Shown here: positions 7,270 to 16,141 of the stretch, piece after piece
How positions within the stretch are numbered: position 1 is the stretch's first letter
Layout: the number at the start of each line of letters is the position of its first letter
Assembly (NCBI RefSeq): GCF_000212735.1
Contig: NC_015510.1
Coordinates: forward strand, 1,674,001-1,738,000
Length of the DNA stretch: 64,000 nt
Direction: 5' to 3'
DNA from: Haliscomenobacter hydrossis DSM 1100
Lineage (GTDB): Bacteria; Bacteroidota; Bacteroidia; Chitinophagales; Saprospiraceae
Notes under the pieces: model-generated
Told to the model about the DNA's origin: nothing
Databases searched by the model: none
Seen by the model: only the letters and a program-made list of their open reading frames with translations
Position numbers and translations under genes: made by a program

Positions 7270-8379
7270 ATGCTACATGTAGATTTTCCTGATACGCGTT
7301 ACGAAGACTGGATTGCCCAACTGGAGAAAGACCTCAAAGGCAAACCCTGGACCGACTTGCAATGGCAGCTCGGTGAAGACATCGTTGTTGATCCATTTTA
7401 CCATCCCGACAATTACTTCCCGCAGCGTTACGCGCTAACTGGTCAACGCAGCAACAACCACTGGGAAATTGGGGAATACATCGCGGTAGGTGACCCTAAA
7501 ATCGCCAACCCTGAGCTCCTGGAAGCCCTGGATGGTGGCGCTGAAGCCCTGGAACTGTCTTTCACAAAAGCTCCGAGTGCGGAAGAGCTGTCCATCTTGC
7601 TGCAAGGTGTTCAGTTGGAGTACATCTCTCTCCACATCGTAGAAAATTATGCTGAAAAAAATCCCCTGCATATCCTGAACGCATTGCGCGCATTTGCCGT
7701 CGAGGCTGGCTTTGATCCTTCCAAAGTACGTGGCACCATTGACGGTACGACTGCCGGGCTTTTGGCCGAAACCATCCCTTGGGCCAGACATGAATTGCCC
7801 GCTTTCAAGACCTGCCTGATCAATGGCCGGAGTTTTTATGCTGAAGAAAATAGCCCCCATGAATTGGCTACACTGTTGCAGTTGGGGCAACAAATCATCA
7901 GTCAATTGGAAGACGCGGGGATTGCTCCGACCGAAGCTGCCCCAGCCATCCAGTTTTCAGTAGCCATTGGCACAAGTTATTTTCTAGAGATCGCCAAACT
8001 CCGCGCCCTGCGCCTGCTCTGGCAAAATGTACTCAAGGCTTATGGCATACCTACGACCGCACTGGAAATAGCCGCTCATTTTGCACCTGCTTCACAAGAT
8101 GAATATCCAAACACCAACCTGATTCGGGCGGCAACGCAGGCCATGTCGGCGGTAATTGGTGGCGCCAATCTGTTGTATGTTTTGCCTTCCAATGCCAGTC
8201 TTCACGAGTCCCCTACCCCGTTCACCCGGCGGATTGCCCGCAATGTGCAGCACCTTCTGCGCCTGGAAAGCCATCTGGACAAAGTGATTGACCCCGCAGC
8301 CGGTAGTTATTACATTGAAAAATTGACGGAAGAACTGGCTCAAAAAGCCTGGGCCATTTTTCAACAAAACAACGATTGA
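7270..8379 (+). CDS. Methylmalonyl-CoA mutase small-subunit-like protein, short
   Basis: 369 residues that match the TIM-barrel part of the MutA (beta) subunit: an N-terminal segment ending in DPFY, then L-E-A-L-D-G-G-A-E-A-L, G-T-I-D-G-T-T-A-G, the S-V-A-I-G-T-S-Y-F-L-E-I-A-K-L-R-A-L-R barrel strand, and V-I-D-P-A-A-G-S-Y-Y-I-E. The B12-binding domain is absent. The protein stops right after the AWAIFQ helix, about 80 residues earlier than the roughly 450-residue B12-less beta subunits I know from Bacteroidota. MutA subunits pair with catalytic MutB to interconvert methylmalonyl-CoA and succinyl-CoA, but no mutB lies in the window. Confidence 0.85.
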   Translation: MLHVDFPDTRYEDWIAQLEKDLKGKPWTDLQWQLGEDIVVDPFYHPDNYFPQRYALTGQRSNNHWEIGEYIAVGDPKIANPELLEALDGGAEALELSFTKAPSAEELSILLQGVQLEYISLHIVENYAEKNPLHILNALRAFAVEAGFDPSKVRGTIDGTTAGLLAETIPWARHELPAFKTCLINGRSFYAEENSPHELATLLQLGQQIISQLEDAGIAPTEAAPAIQFSVAIGTSYFLEIAKLRALRLLWQNVLKAYGIPTTALEIAAHFAPASQDEYPNTNLIRAATQAMSAVIGGANLLYVLPSNASLHESPTPFTRRIARNVQHLLRLESHLDKVIDPAAGSYYIEKLTEELAQKAWAIFQQNND

Positions 8380-8431
8380 CTAAATTATAAGTCAAACAAC
8401 TAAAAAAAGCGTTTAATTTCCGTTTTGTCTT

Positions 8432-8439
8432 TATCTTTG
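8432..8439 (+). promoter_or_regulatory. Promoter -7 element before the PD40 protein
   Basis: TATCTTTG, a full TAnnTTTG match, 10 bases upstream of the ATG at 8450. This implies a very short leader. Confidence 0.5.
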
Positions 8440-8449
8440 TAGCAAAAAC

Positions 8450-10738
8450 ATGAGCTTGCGCCCATATTTTTGTAGTGTATTGCTGGTTTTGCTTAGCCTT
8501 TCCGGGTTTTCCCAGGTCAAAAAAGGATATAAATTTTTGGCCAAAAAAAATTATCCCGCCGCACGTACCGCGTTCCTCAAACAATACCAACACCCGGTAT
8601 ATGCCACGGGAGCACGCACTGGCCTGGTGCAAATTCGCCTGGCAGAGCAGGAAAAACAGTTGGATAGCTTGTTCAAACTCGCGGATCAGCTCTATCTCGC
8701 CGCTGAAAAATGGGAGGCATTAAGCCCAAAATCACGCAAGAAGTTGGTCAAAAAAACCGGGGTGGACACCACCAGATTCCGCGAATTGTTTGCTGAAATT
8801 GAAAGCAGAGCGCTGGTACAATACCACGATAGTACCGGAATTCTGGTTTTTGATCAACACCTTTATCATTTTCCCGATACACCTGCTGTTGCCATCTTCC
8901 AGCAACGTGAAGGTTTACGGGCAAAAATGGTAGCCTGGCATTTAAAATCCTTACGGCAAGCCAATTATGCCATCCTGGATGCCCTCTACAACCACCATTA
9001 TGACCTGCTTTCCCAACGGGGCAAACGGTATCCCGATTATGTGTATTCTTTCATTTTGGATGCGTTCATCAAGGAGCACACTTACCGCAATTTGGCCACT
9101 TTTGTCAAAGAACAACCGGGGCATTGGTTTTCGGAAGCCTGTTGGTCTGAGCAAGCAGTAGAAGTTTTGCGGCAGGACAGTGTGCAATTGGCCCTGGGTT
9201 TTCTGCGGCAGTATCCCTATTTCATTTTAGACGACTGGATGGACCTCCACATCAACCGTTTGACCAATGACGGCCTCTTAATCGACAGCACCGAATACAA
9301 CCCTACAGAATGGACGCAAATACAGGAATTGCGCCTGGGTTGGGACCTGATGAAACAACTGCGCAGTGGCAAACGCACACCCAGTTATGACCAGGATCTA
9401 TTGCGCTACTTGCAAATTACGGCTCCTTCCAAACGAGGTTACGACCTGTTTCGACTGGCATTATCCGCTTACCAACGTCGGGCAGCCTGGGACAAAGCCC
9501 TCCAATTGTTAAAAACGGCCCAACAACTTTACCCGGATGTCATGCCCCCGGATTGTGACAAGCGGTATTTGTTTTATACTTCTAAAAACGAGTGGTTCAA
9601 AACGGCCATTGACATCATGCAGCGCCCGGCGGATGGCTTCAGCATTGAACCCGTACCAGGTTTGAGTCAAGCCGACCGGGAAGAACTTGCGCCAGTTTTT
9701 TCTCCAGATGGGCGCAGCTTGTATTTGGCCCTGGAAAATGGGCGCAATGGTTTGGATATTTATATTTCACACTTCGATGTGCAACAAAATTTCTGGCAAA
9801 CGCCTCAACGAGTAGCGTCTTTAAGCAGTGCAGCCGATGACATTCCCTACAGCGTTACCCGCGATGGCCGCGAATTTTTACTGGCCCAGGGTGGCAAATT
9901 GATGATGAGTACCTACGGAGCAAGTGATTGGCAAAAACCTTTTGGATTGCCCCTTACCGTGAATGAATTTCCCTGGGTGGGTCGTGCAACCTTATCTCCC
10001 GATGGCCGCTGCCTGATCTTTGAAGGTTCGGGGAACAAAAAAGAGGCCCACGAGGTCGAACCGCCCTTTATTCATTTGTACCGCATGGTCAAAGGAGAAA
10101 GCAGGTTTGGTTGGGGAAATCCACAAATTATGGCTTCGCTTATCATCGAAGGCGGAGAAGAGCGTACCCCTGCTTTTGGTCCCGATGGCAACTTGTACTT
10201 CATTGCCGACCGCTGGCCCAGTCTGGGTCAAGGCGATGTTTTTGTTACCCGTTCAACCAAAGATGATTGGAGTGAATGGACAAAGCCGGAGAACCTGGGG
10301 AAAGAGGTAAACACCCTGGGTGAGGAAAAACACTGGCTGAGTATCGCCCCGGATAATACCAGTGCCATTTTCGCCACGGATGAATTGTCCAAAAAACACG
10401 AAAGTGAGTTGTACAGCATGGCGTTACCCGGTATTGCCAAAGCGGAAAAACACCAGATCCTCAACCTGCCTGTGGGCAACATAGGACAACATTTATCCCC
10501 ATCCAAGCGACGGGAAATGGTGCTGCAAATCCGGGATGCCGCCACCGATCAGCTGATCAGCGAAGTAAAACCACAAGGGGAACTCCGATTCATCGTATCC
10601 TTGCCCGGTGCCTGGACCAAAATTCGCTATCAGGTTTTTGAATCTGCAAAAAGTGTGGTTCCCTTAACCCAGGTTGGAGAATACGTGCTCAAGCCAGGTG
10701 GGTTGCAAGAATTGCCAGAACTCATTCTTTTGCAATAA
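8450..10738 (+). CDS. Exported PD40 beta-propeller protein of unknown function
   Basis: 762 residues. Signal peptide at residues 1-22 (hydrophobic LLVLLSLSGFS, cleavage near SQ). Residues 25-390 are helical and TPR-like. Residues about 410-660 contain five PD40 (WD40-like) blades with the F-S-P-D-G-R-S-L-Y pattern: SPDGRSLYLA, TRDGREFLLA, SPDGRCLIFE, GPDGNLYFIA and APDNTSAIFA. Such propellers occur in TolB-like and T9SS-linked envelope proteins of Bacteroidota, usually as protein-binding platforms. There is no OmpA domain and no T9SS sorting tail, so it is probably periplasmic. A long nested hairpin follows the stop. Confidence 0.8.
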   Translation: MSLRPYFCSVLLVLLSLSGFSQVKKGYKFLAKKNYPAARTAFLKQYQHPVYATGARTGLVQIRLAEQEKQLDSLFKLADQLYLAAEKWEALSPKSRKKLVKKTGVDTTRFRELFAEIESRALVQYHDSTGILVFDQHLYHFPDTPAVAIFQQREGLRAKMVAWHLKSLRQANYAILDALYNHHYDLLSQRGKRYPDYVYSFILDAFIKEHTYRNLATFVKEQPGHWFSEACWSEQAVEVLRQDSVQLALGFLRQYPYFILDDWMDLHINRLTNDGLLIDSTEYNPTEWTQIQELRLGWDLMKQLRSGKRTPSYDQDLLRYLQITAPSKRGYDLFRLALSAYQRRAAWDKALQLLKTAQQLYPDVMPPDCDKRYLFYTSKNEWFKTAIDIMQRPADGFSIEPVPGLSQADREELAPVFSPDGRSLYLALENGRNGLDIYISHFDVQQNFWQTPQRVASLSSAADDIPYSVTRDGREFLLAQGGKLMMSTYGASDWQKPFGLPLTVNEFPWVGRATLSPDGRCLIFEGSGNKKEAHEVEPPFIHLYRMVKGESRFGWGNPQIMASLIIEGGEERTPAFGPDGNLYFIADRWPSLGQGDVFVTRSTKDDWSEWTKPENLGKEVNTLGEEKHWLSIAPDNTSAIFATDELSKKHESELYSMALPGIAKAEKHQILNLPVGNIGQHLSPSKRREMVLQIRDAATDQLISEVKPQGELRFIVSLPGAWTKIRYQVFESAKSVVPLTQVGEYVLKPGGLQELPELILLQ

Positions 10739-10746
10739 AAGTTTAG

Positions 10747-10886
10747 CACTCCGACTTCGTCGGAAATTGATAGAGAAGATTTCACCACAGATGGCCACAG
10801 GTTCACACAGATTTTATGTCATATCTATAAAATCTGTGTAAATCTGTGGCCATCTGTGGTGAAAAAATATCCGACGAAGTGGGGTG
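10747..10886. repeat. Nested CACAGAT-unit inverted repeat, family copy 1
   Basis: An outer stem (10747-10764 with 10870-10886) encloses a perfect 20-base stem (10781-10800 with 10844-10863) and an inner 13-base stem of the ACACAGATTTTAT type. It begins 8 bases after the PD40 gene stop and lies between convergent genes. A relative lies at 33572-33653, and half a unit lies near 31286-31311. Confidence 0.9.
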
Positions 10887-10900
10887 CCAATAATGAAATC

Positions 10901-11314
10901 TTAGTGACATTGATCGCACTGTCCCCGAATGACCAAATGGGTTTCTGAAACCGAAAAACCCGGCGGTGGCGCAATCAACGGTGCCGCAATGTCTTCTACA
11001 CAGATGGTTTTGCCGCAGGTATCACAATGGAAATGCGCGTGGTGATCGTGGTGAGCACCTTGTCCACAATCGTGTTGACACAGGGCGTATTTCTGTTTGT
11101 CAGTTCCGTCCATCGCTTTGTGGATCAGGCCTTGTTCTTCAAATGTCCGCAAAGTGCGGTATAAGGTGATGCGGTCCACTTTGCCCAATTGCTGCTCCAG
11201 GTCGTTTTGCGACAAAGCTTCAGCACGAGCCAAAAACAAGTCCAACACCTTCATCCGCATATCGGTGAGGCGCAATTGGTGTGATTTTAACAAATGTTGA
11301 GCGTTGCTTGCCAC
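10901..11314 (-). CDS. Fur-family metal-responsive repressor
   Basis: 137 residues from a GTG at 11314. The frame is open 20 codons further up, to 11374, but that extension contains the promoter element TACCTTTG (11337-11344) and overlaps the previous gene, so the GTG is preferred. The N-terminal winged helix ([14 protein letters not shown], then [16 protein letters not shown]) precedes a metal region with [16 protein letters not shown] and a C-terminal CDQC. Both CxxC pairs of the structural zinc site are present. Members repress uptake genes when Fe, Zn or Mn is abundant. Its position near a TonB receptor and lipoprotein pair fits Zur or Fur; the metal is not decided by sequence. Confidence 0.88.
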   Translation of the reverse strand: MASNAQHLLKSHQLRLTDMRMKVLDLFLARAEALSQNDLEQQLGKVDRITLYRTLRTFEEQGLIHKAMDGTDKQKYALCQHDCGQGAHHDHHAHFHCDTCGKTICVEDIAAPLIAPPPGFSVSETHLVIRGQCDQCH

Positions 11315-11336
11315 GGGTAATGTTTTAAACTGGGCG

Positions 11337-11344
11337 CAAAGGTA
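11337..11344 (-). promoter_or_regulatory. Promoter -7 element of the Fur-family gene
   Basis: Minus-strand TACCTTTG matches TAnnTTTG and ends 22 bases before the GTG start chosen for the Fur-family gene. It lies just beyond the stop of the Uma2 gene. Confidence 0.55.
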
Positions 11345-11354
11345 AGCCAGTTTT

Positions 11355-12125
11355 TTAAATGCTGTCGGGGTCAATTCCGAGGCTGCGCAATTTTTCGGCT
11401 AGTTTTTGGGCTTTGAGGTTTGCTTCTTCTTTTTCAAGTTTTGCTTCTCTAATCGCTAATTCTATCTCTTTTAGCTTTAGCTCCGCTTCTTTTGCCCTCA
11501 ATTGGGTGATTTGATATTTATGGCCAACCTCATTGTAGGATAAAAATGGAGTTTTATCCCGATGGAAAAGTCGAAAATTAAATCCATCCCAAGTCATATG
11601 AATGCCAAGAATGCCACTTTTCCATTCACTAAATCCTTTTACAACAATGTCAATCCAATAGGCATCGGCAGAATCTCGGGAATACGCTTCCAAGGTATTT
11701 TTATGCGGATCATAAACATAATATTCCAATACGCCATATTCTTCATAAAATTCATATTTACGGATCATTTCCGCCAAACGATTTCCTGGAGAAAGGATTT
11801 CAAAAACCACCTGTGGGGCGATCCCTTCCTCTTGAAATTGTTTGTATGATCCACGATAACCTTTGGGGCGTCCCATGGCCACCATCACATCTGGTGCTTG
11901 CCTAATTTTATTGTTGCCCTCTACCGGATACCAAAGTAAATCCCCTGCTACAAAAACATTGGTGTCATTCGAAAACTCGAATTCCAGACCTGACTTAATC
12001 AAGGTAATCCACTCAAATTGTAAGGTATTGTCCGACATAGGCTTGCCATCACTATCTGGATAGAAATCATCAGCTTCGGGCTGTTTGGTCTCTTCTACGT
12101 GCTGTTTAGCTAGTATTGGCTGCAT
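11355..12125 (-). CDS. Uma2-family (DUF820) putative endonuclease
   Basis: 256 residues. The core of about 200 residues has the PD-(D/E)XK pattern of Uma2 proteins: an APDVMV segment with the first Asp, then VVFEILSPGN with the Glu, then E-Y-Y-V-Y-D-P. The C-terminal 55 residues are a charged coiled coil (repeats of L-K-L-K-E-I-E-L/R-E-A-K-L-E-K-E-E) ending in LRSLGIDPDSI, a common tail in this family. Uma2 genes are highly multiplied in cyanobacteria and some filamentous Bacteroidota. Their biological role is unsettled. It lies upstream of, and in line with, the Fur-family gene, but the latter has its own promoter element. Confidence 0.88.
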   Translation of the reverse strand: MQPILAKQHVEETKQPEADDFYPDSDGKPMSDNTLQFEWITLIKSGLEFEFSNDTNVFVAGDLLWYPVEGNNKIRQAPDVMVAMGRPKGYRGSYKQFQEEGIAPQVVFEILSPGNRLAEMIRKYEFYEEYGVLEYYVYDPHKNTLEAYSRDSADAYWIDIVVKGFSEWKSGILGIHMTWDGFNFRLFHRDKTPFLSYNEVGHKYQITQLRAKEAELKLKEIELAIREAKLEKEEANLKAQKLAEKLRSLGIDPDSI

Positions 12126-12261
12126 AACTAATAATTTTGTGTTAAAAATACAAATAAAAACACAAAAAATAAAATCACCAAACTAAATCTACGGATAAAG
12201 TTTCAAAAAATCAATCCGAAAAAATAAACAAGCTAAATGAAACATTGTTGCATAAAAAGAA

Positions 12262-12269
12262 TAACTTTG
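12262..12269 (+). promoter_or_regulatory. Promoter -7 element of the TonB receptor-lipoprotein pair
   Basis: TAACTTTG (TAnnTTTG), 22 bases before the ATG at 12292. TTGTTG at 12245-12250 lies upstream, but at shorter than usual spacing. Confidence 0.5.
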
Positions 12270-12291
12270 TCTAGGCTTTGAGAAAAAGAGT

Positions 12292-14622
12292 ATGAAGAAT
12301 AGATTTTTTGGCTTGATTGGAATGGTGTTGATGTACCATTTTTTACCCATAAACCTACAAGCTCAAGGATGTAACCTGAGCTTGCGTGGACAGGTATTGA
12401 ATGCCGATACGGGACTGCCCATGTCCTATGCGGGGATCGTCATCAAAGAAACCAAGCAAGGGGTACAAAGTGACGAGCACGGCCACTACCAGCTCAACAA
12501 CATCTGCCCCGGAGAATACACCCTGGTGTGCAGCCATTTGGGTTGTGACCACGCGGAACAAAAACTGAATTTGCGCAGCAACATGGTGCTCGACATCGCC
12601 ATGAAAGAAAATGCCGTTACCCTGGAAAACCTGGTCGTTACCGGCACAACGAGCAAAAAAGCAGGGACACAAACTTCCTCCGAATTGAGTGGAGTTGAAT
12701 TGGATGCCGGCCGGGGGCTTGGCCTTGGCGAAAGCCTCAAACGTTTGAGCGGCGTAAGTACCCTCAACACTGGAGCAACGATCAGTAAACCCGTCATTCA
12801 GGGCTTGCACAGCAACCGCATCCTGATTTTCAACAACGGTGTACGCCTGGAAGGACAACAATGGGGCAATGAACACGCCCCGGAAGTTGACCCCTTCACA
12901 GCAGAGCGCATCACCGTGATCAAAGGCGCATCCAGTGTACGTTACGGTGCCGATGCCCTGGGCGGAATCATTCTGCTGGAGCCCAAACCCATCCGCCGCA
13001 ATCCTGGTATGGGCGGGGAATTGCACTTGCAGGGGTTCAGCAATGGCCGCAGCGGCATTGTTTCCAGTTTGTTGGAGGGGAAATTAGGTAAACTTCCCCT
13101 GAGTGGCCGCATCCAGGGTACACTCAAACGGGTGGGCAACCTACAGACGCCCAACTATTACCTCAACAATACGGGGGTAAGTGAGTCCAATTTCTCCTGG
13201 ATCGCCAAATACCAGCCAGAAAACTGGGTACTCGAAACTTTCTATTCCCGCTTTTTTACCCAATTGGGCATCTTGCGGGATTCGCACATCGGCAATTTAA
13301 CCGATCTGGAAAATGCCATTGAACGTGGACGCCCCCTCCAAGATGGTGGGTTTAGTTATGAACTGGGGCGCCCCTTGCAAAAGGTAATGCACGAAACGTT
13401 CCGCATTAAAGCGGCACATTCCTTGTCGGAATCCAGCAAACTTTCGCTGCAATTGAGCAGACAGTTCAATCGCAGGCAGGAATTTGACGCGCACCGCCGC
13501 TTCAATCCGCTACCCGAAACCCTGGACGATCCCAGCATCGAATTTGAAATCACCACCTGGGCGGCAGAGCTCAATTGGGATCACCGCCTGGGGCGCAACT
13601 GGCGCGGTGCCCTGGGCTCCAATACCCAATCTCAGGTCAATACCGTTGACCGCGGGGCACTCATCCCCAATTTTGACAATCTGGATTGGGGACTATACTG
13701 GACAGAACGGCATTTTAAAACCGGCAGTCCCTGGGAGTTTGAATTTGGTTTGCGTTATGATTTACGGCATTTGCACGTAGCCGAACAAGGCACGACCAAG
13801 CTCAATGAAGACCGGAATTTCCAAAACTGGTCGGGCTCACTGGGGCTACTTTATGCCTTTGATGAGCAATGGAAAATGCGCTTCAACACGGGTTCAGCCT
13901 GGCGTTCGCCTCTGGTTAATGAGCTATTCAGTAGTGGAGTGCACCACGGTTCGGCCAGTTACGAAGAAGGTAATCCCGACCTGCAACCCGAACGAGGGTT
14001 CAACAATAGCCTAACGCTGGAAGGAACGCACAACGATCAGTGGAGCCTGGCCCTGACAACCTATTATAATTTGATCCAGGACTTCATTTATTTGCAACCC
14101 CGTGGAGAAGCACAACTGACCATTCGGGGTGCTTTTCCCGCCTTCGATTACCGTCAAGCCGATGCGCGCCTGATGGGGATTGACTGGATGGCCGAGTGCA
14201 AACTCTACAAAAATTTGCGCTTTGAATCCAAAGCTTCCTTGCTCAATGGCTGGAACCGGGAACTGGAAGATTACCTGATTTTTATGCCCCCACTGCGTTT
14301 TGAACAAGGATTGAAGCTGGGTTTTAATGAAAAAAAACACCCGGATCATCCCTCTTTTGTCCGCATCAGTGTACTTACTGTCTTGCAGCAACGCCAAGCG
14401 CCAGCAACCGACTATGCGGCACCACCGCCAGGGTTTACCCGGGTGGATGCGGAACTTTTTCACACCCTGGAATGGGGCAAACAGCGCCTGGAACTCGGGA
14501 TCTCGGTGTTTAACTTATTCAACGTTGAGTACCGCGAATACCTGAATCGATTCCGGTACTTCAGTGCCGAAATGGGTCGGAATTTGGGCTTACGCCTTAA
14601 AGTGCCTTTTAATTTTTCTTGA
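12292..14622 (+). CDS. TonB-dependent outer-membrane receptor
   Basis: 776 residues. Signal peptide at about 1-24, then a carboxypeptidase-regulatory-like domain (residues 27-110: LRGQVLNADTGLPMSYAGIV through GEYTLVCSHLGC). The plug follows (KPVIQGLHSNRILIFNNGVRLEGQQWGNEHAPEVDPF, then ITVIKGASSVRYGADALGG). A 22-strand type barrel ends in an aromatic-terminated strand (VPFNFS). A surface loop reads SSGVHHGSASYEEGNPDLQPERG. The gene ends 18 bases before a lipoprotein of a type that, in Flavobacteriia, commonly accompanies such receptors. With the Fur-family gene nearby, a metal substrate such as zinc is the best guess, not proven. Confidence 0.92.
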   Translation: MKNRFFGLIGMVLMYHFLPINLQAQGCNLSLRGQVLNADTGLPMSYAGIVIKETKQGVQSDEHGHYQLNNICPGEYTLVCSHLGCDHAEQKLNLRSNMVLDIAMKENAVTLENLVVTGTTSKKAGTQTSSELSGVELDAGRGLGLGESLKRLSGVSTLNTGATISKPVIQGLHSNRILIFNNGVRLEGQQWGNEHAPEVDPFTAERITVIKGASSVRYGADALGGIILLEPKPIRRNPGMGGELHLQGFSNGRSGIVSSLLEGKLGKLPLSGRIQGTLKRVGNLQTPNYYLNNTGVSESNFSWIAKYQPENWVLETFYSRFFTQLGILRDSHIGNLTDLENAIERGRPLQDGGFSYELGRPLQKVMHETFRIKAAHSLSESSKLSLQLSRQFNRRQEFDAHRRFNPLPETLDDPSIEFEITTWAAELNWDHRLGRNWRGALGSNTQSQVNTVDRGALIPNFDNLDWGLYWTERHFKTGSPWEFEFGLRYDLRHLHVAEQGTTKLNEDRNFQNWSGSLGLLYAFDEQWKMRFNTGSAWRSPLVNELFSSGVHHGSASYEEGNPDLQPERGFNNSLTLEGTHNDQWSLALTTYYNLIQDFIYLQPRGEAQLTIRGAFPAFDYRQADARLMGIDWMAECKLYKNLRFESKASLLNGWNRELEDYLIFMPPLRFEQGLKLGFNEKKHPDHPSFVRISVLTVLQQRQAPATDYAAPPPGFTRVDAELFHTLEWGKQRLELGISVFNLFNVEYREYLNRFRYFSAEMGRNLGLRLKVPFNFS

Positions 14623-14639
14623 CGATAAAAACAAAAACT

Positions 14640-15179
14640 ATGAAAATCCATTTTTTGCTGATGCCACTCCTGGCATTTATGGGGCTTGCCTTGTTGAGTT
14701 GTGAAAAGGACGATGACAACGGACCCGACAATGAGCAGGAATTGATCACCACCATTTCCCTAAAATTCACGGGGGGTGGCCAGACGCTTACTTTTACCGC
14801 CGAAGACAAGGATGGGGATGGCGGCTCGGCTCCGGTGATTCAAGCCATCACCCTCAAGGCCAACACCGATTATACCCTTTCGGTCTCCTTTCTGGATGCC
14901 TCCAAGACGCCTACCGAAGACTTGACCACGGAAGTTAAAACCGAAAGTAATGACCACTTGGTTTGTTATGAAGCAACCGGAGCAATGGCAGCGCCACAAA
15001 TCCAGGATACTGATGCTGGCGGTAAACCTCTGGGACTGGAAAGCAAATTCAAAACGGGAGCTGCCGGTGCAGGCACGTTTAAAATAACCCTTAAACACGA
15101 AGCCGACAAAAGCAGTGCCAGTGCCTGTAGCACAGGGGAAACCGATGCGGAGTCTACGTTCAACGTAACGGTACAATAA
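14640..15179 (+). CDS. Small lipoprotein partner of the TonB receptor
   Basis: 179 residues from the ATG at 14640; an upstream TTG overlaps the receptor stop and is unlikely. Lipobox LLSC with the lipidated Cys near residue 22, followed by an acidic stretch (EKDDDNGPDNEQE). The body has the pattern of the family annotated as type 1 periplasmic-binding-fold superfamily: ISLKFTGGGQTLTF, a D-K-D-G-D-G-G acidic turn, K-P-L-G-L-E-S, and FKITLKHEADKS before a final acidic beta strand. These proteins sit next to TonB receptors in many Bacteroidota and may hand over or cap the substrate. Co-transcribed with the receptor; a strong bidirectional terminator follows. Confidence 0.82.
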   Translation: MKIHFLLMPLLAFMGLALLSCEKDDDNGPDNEQELITTISLKFTGGGQTLTFTAEDKDGDGGSAPVIQAITLKANTDYTLSVSFLDASKTPTEDLTTEVKTESNDHLVCYEATGAMAAPQIQDTDAGGKPLGLESKFKTGAAGAGTFKITLKHEADKSSASACSTGETDAESTFNVTVQ

Positions 15180-15213
15180 AAAAACAGGACACGGTATGCT
15201 GTGTCCTGTTTTT
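15180..15213. terminator. Bidirectional intrinsic terminator
   Basis: Perfect 13-base stem (AAAA plus ACAGGACAC, pairing with 15201-15213) around an 8-base loop. T runs lie on both strands, between the convergent lipoprotein and terC genes. Confidence 0.93.
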
Positions 15214-15264
15214 ATACTTACTCAGGTAATATTAATGGGGGGACTGTGCTTGCAGGCCCCTTTT

Positions 15265-16068
15265 TCATAGTTTTTTCATCAAGCCATCCTCTACGGCTTC
15301 TTCTCCTAAGCCGTGTAATTGAATGGGTTGTTTTTTCTTTTTGCGCGCGCGCATATTGATCAATTCGATGACCAGGGAGAAGGCCATGGCAAAGTACAGG
15401 TATCCTTTATCAAACTTTTGGTGAAAACCTTCCGCGACCAACATCGTACCGATCATAATCAAAAATCCAAGCGCCAAAACCTGGAGAGATGGGTGGTTGT
15501 TGACAAAATTGCTGATGCGCCCGGCAAAAGCCAGCATCACCACCATTGAAATGATCACGGCCAACACCATCACTGAAATCTCCTTGACCAGGCCTACCGC
15601 AGTGAGAATCGAATCGAAAGAAAACACCATATCGACCAAGATAATTTGAACAATTACCCCACTCAAGGTAGCACGGCCTTTGATGTCGTGCTCTTGGGTT
15701 TCTACTTCCAATTTATGGAATAGTTCATTGGTACTCTTGGCAATCAGAAACAATCCTCCAACCATCAAAATCAGGTCTTTTACACTAATGCCCAAGGGAT
15801 TTCCAAGCTGATCACGAATAAAGCCAAGGGAAAAAAGCGGCTTGGTCAACGTAATGATCCAGGTGATGGTAAACAACAATGCCAAACGAAAAAACAGGGC
15901 CAATATCAGCCCCAAATTGCGGGCCTTGGGGCGTTCGGCAAGCGGAAGTTTGTTGGAAACGATGGAAATAAAGATCACGTTGTCAATACCCAAGACGATC
16001 TCCAAAGCGGTTAGGGTAAGCAGGCTGATCCAAAATTCAGGTTGAGCCATACTGGCAAAAAAATCCAT
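15265..16068 (-). CDS. TerC-family integral membrane protein
   Basis: 267 residues with about seven membrane segments. The first segment carries the family signature with buried acids, L-E-I-V-L-G-I-D-N-V-I-F-I (Glu23, Asp29). The second half repeats it as I-L-V-D-M-V-F-S-F-D-S-I-L-T-A-V-G. Members (TerC, Alx, YceF and relatives) are linked to tellurite resistance, manganese export and metal loading of exported proteins. The C-terminal tail is basic (RARKKKKQP) and cytoplasmic. It is transcribed alone; the start at 16068 is the first ATG of the frame that keeps the signature helix. Confidence 0.92.
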   Translation of the reverse strand: MDFFASMAQPEFWISLLTLTALEIVLGIDNVIFISIVSNKLPLAERPKARNLGLILALFFRLALLFTITWIITLTKPLFSLGFIRDQLGNPLGISVKDLILMVGGLFLIAKSTNELFHKLEVETQEHDIKGRATLSGVIVQIILVDMVFSFDSILTAVGLVKEISVMVLAVIISMVVMLAFAGRISNFVNNHPSLQVLALGFLIMIGTMLVAEGFHQKFDKGYLYFAMAFSLVIELINMRARKKKKQPIQLHGLGEEAVEDGLMKKL

Positions 16069-16141
16069 AGCTAGAAAGGTTTAAGTGGGTAACAATTATT
16101 GTTTAACACCAAAATGTAGTTGCCGTTCGGAAAATTATACA

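Noticed and set aside
11315-11374. Extended N terminus of the Fur-family protein (157 residues)
   Set aside because: The extension contains a TAnnTTTG promoter element and overlaps the upstream gene; the GTG at 11314 gives a normal-length protein.
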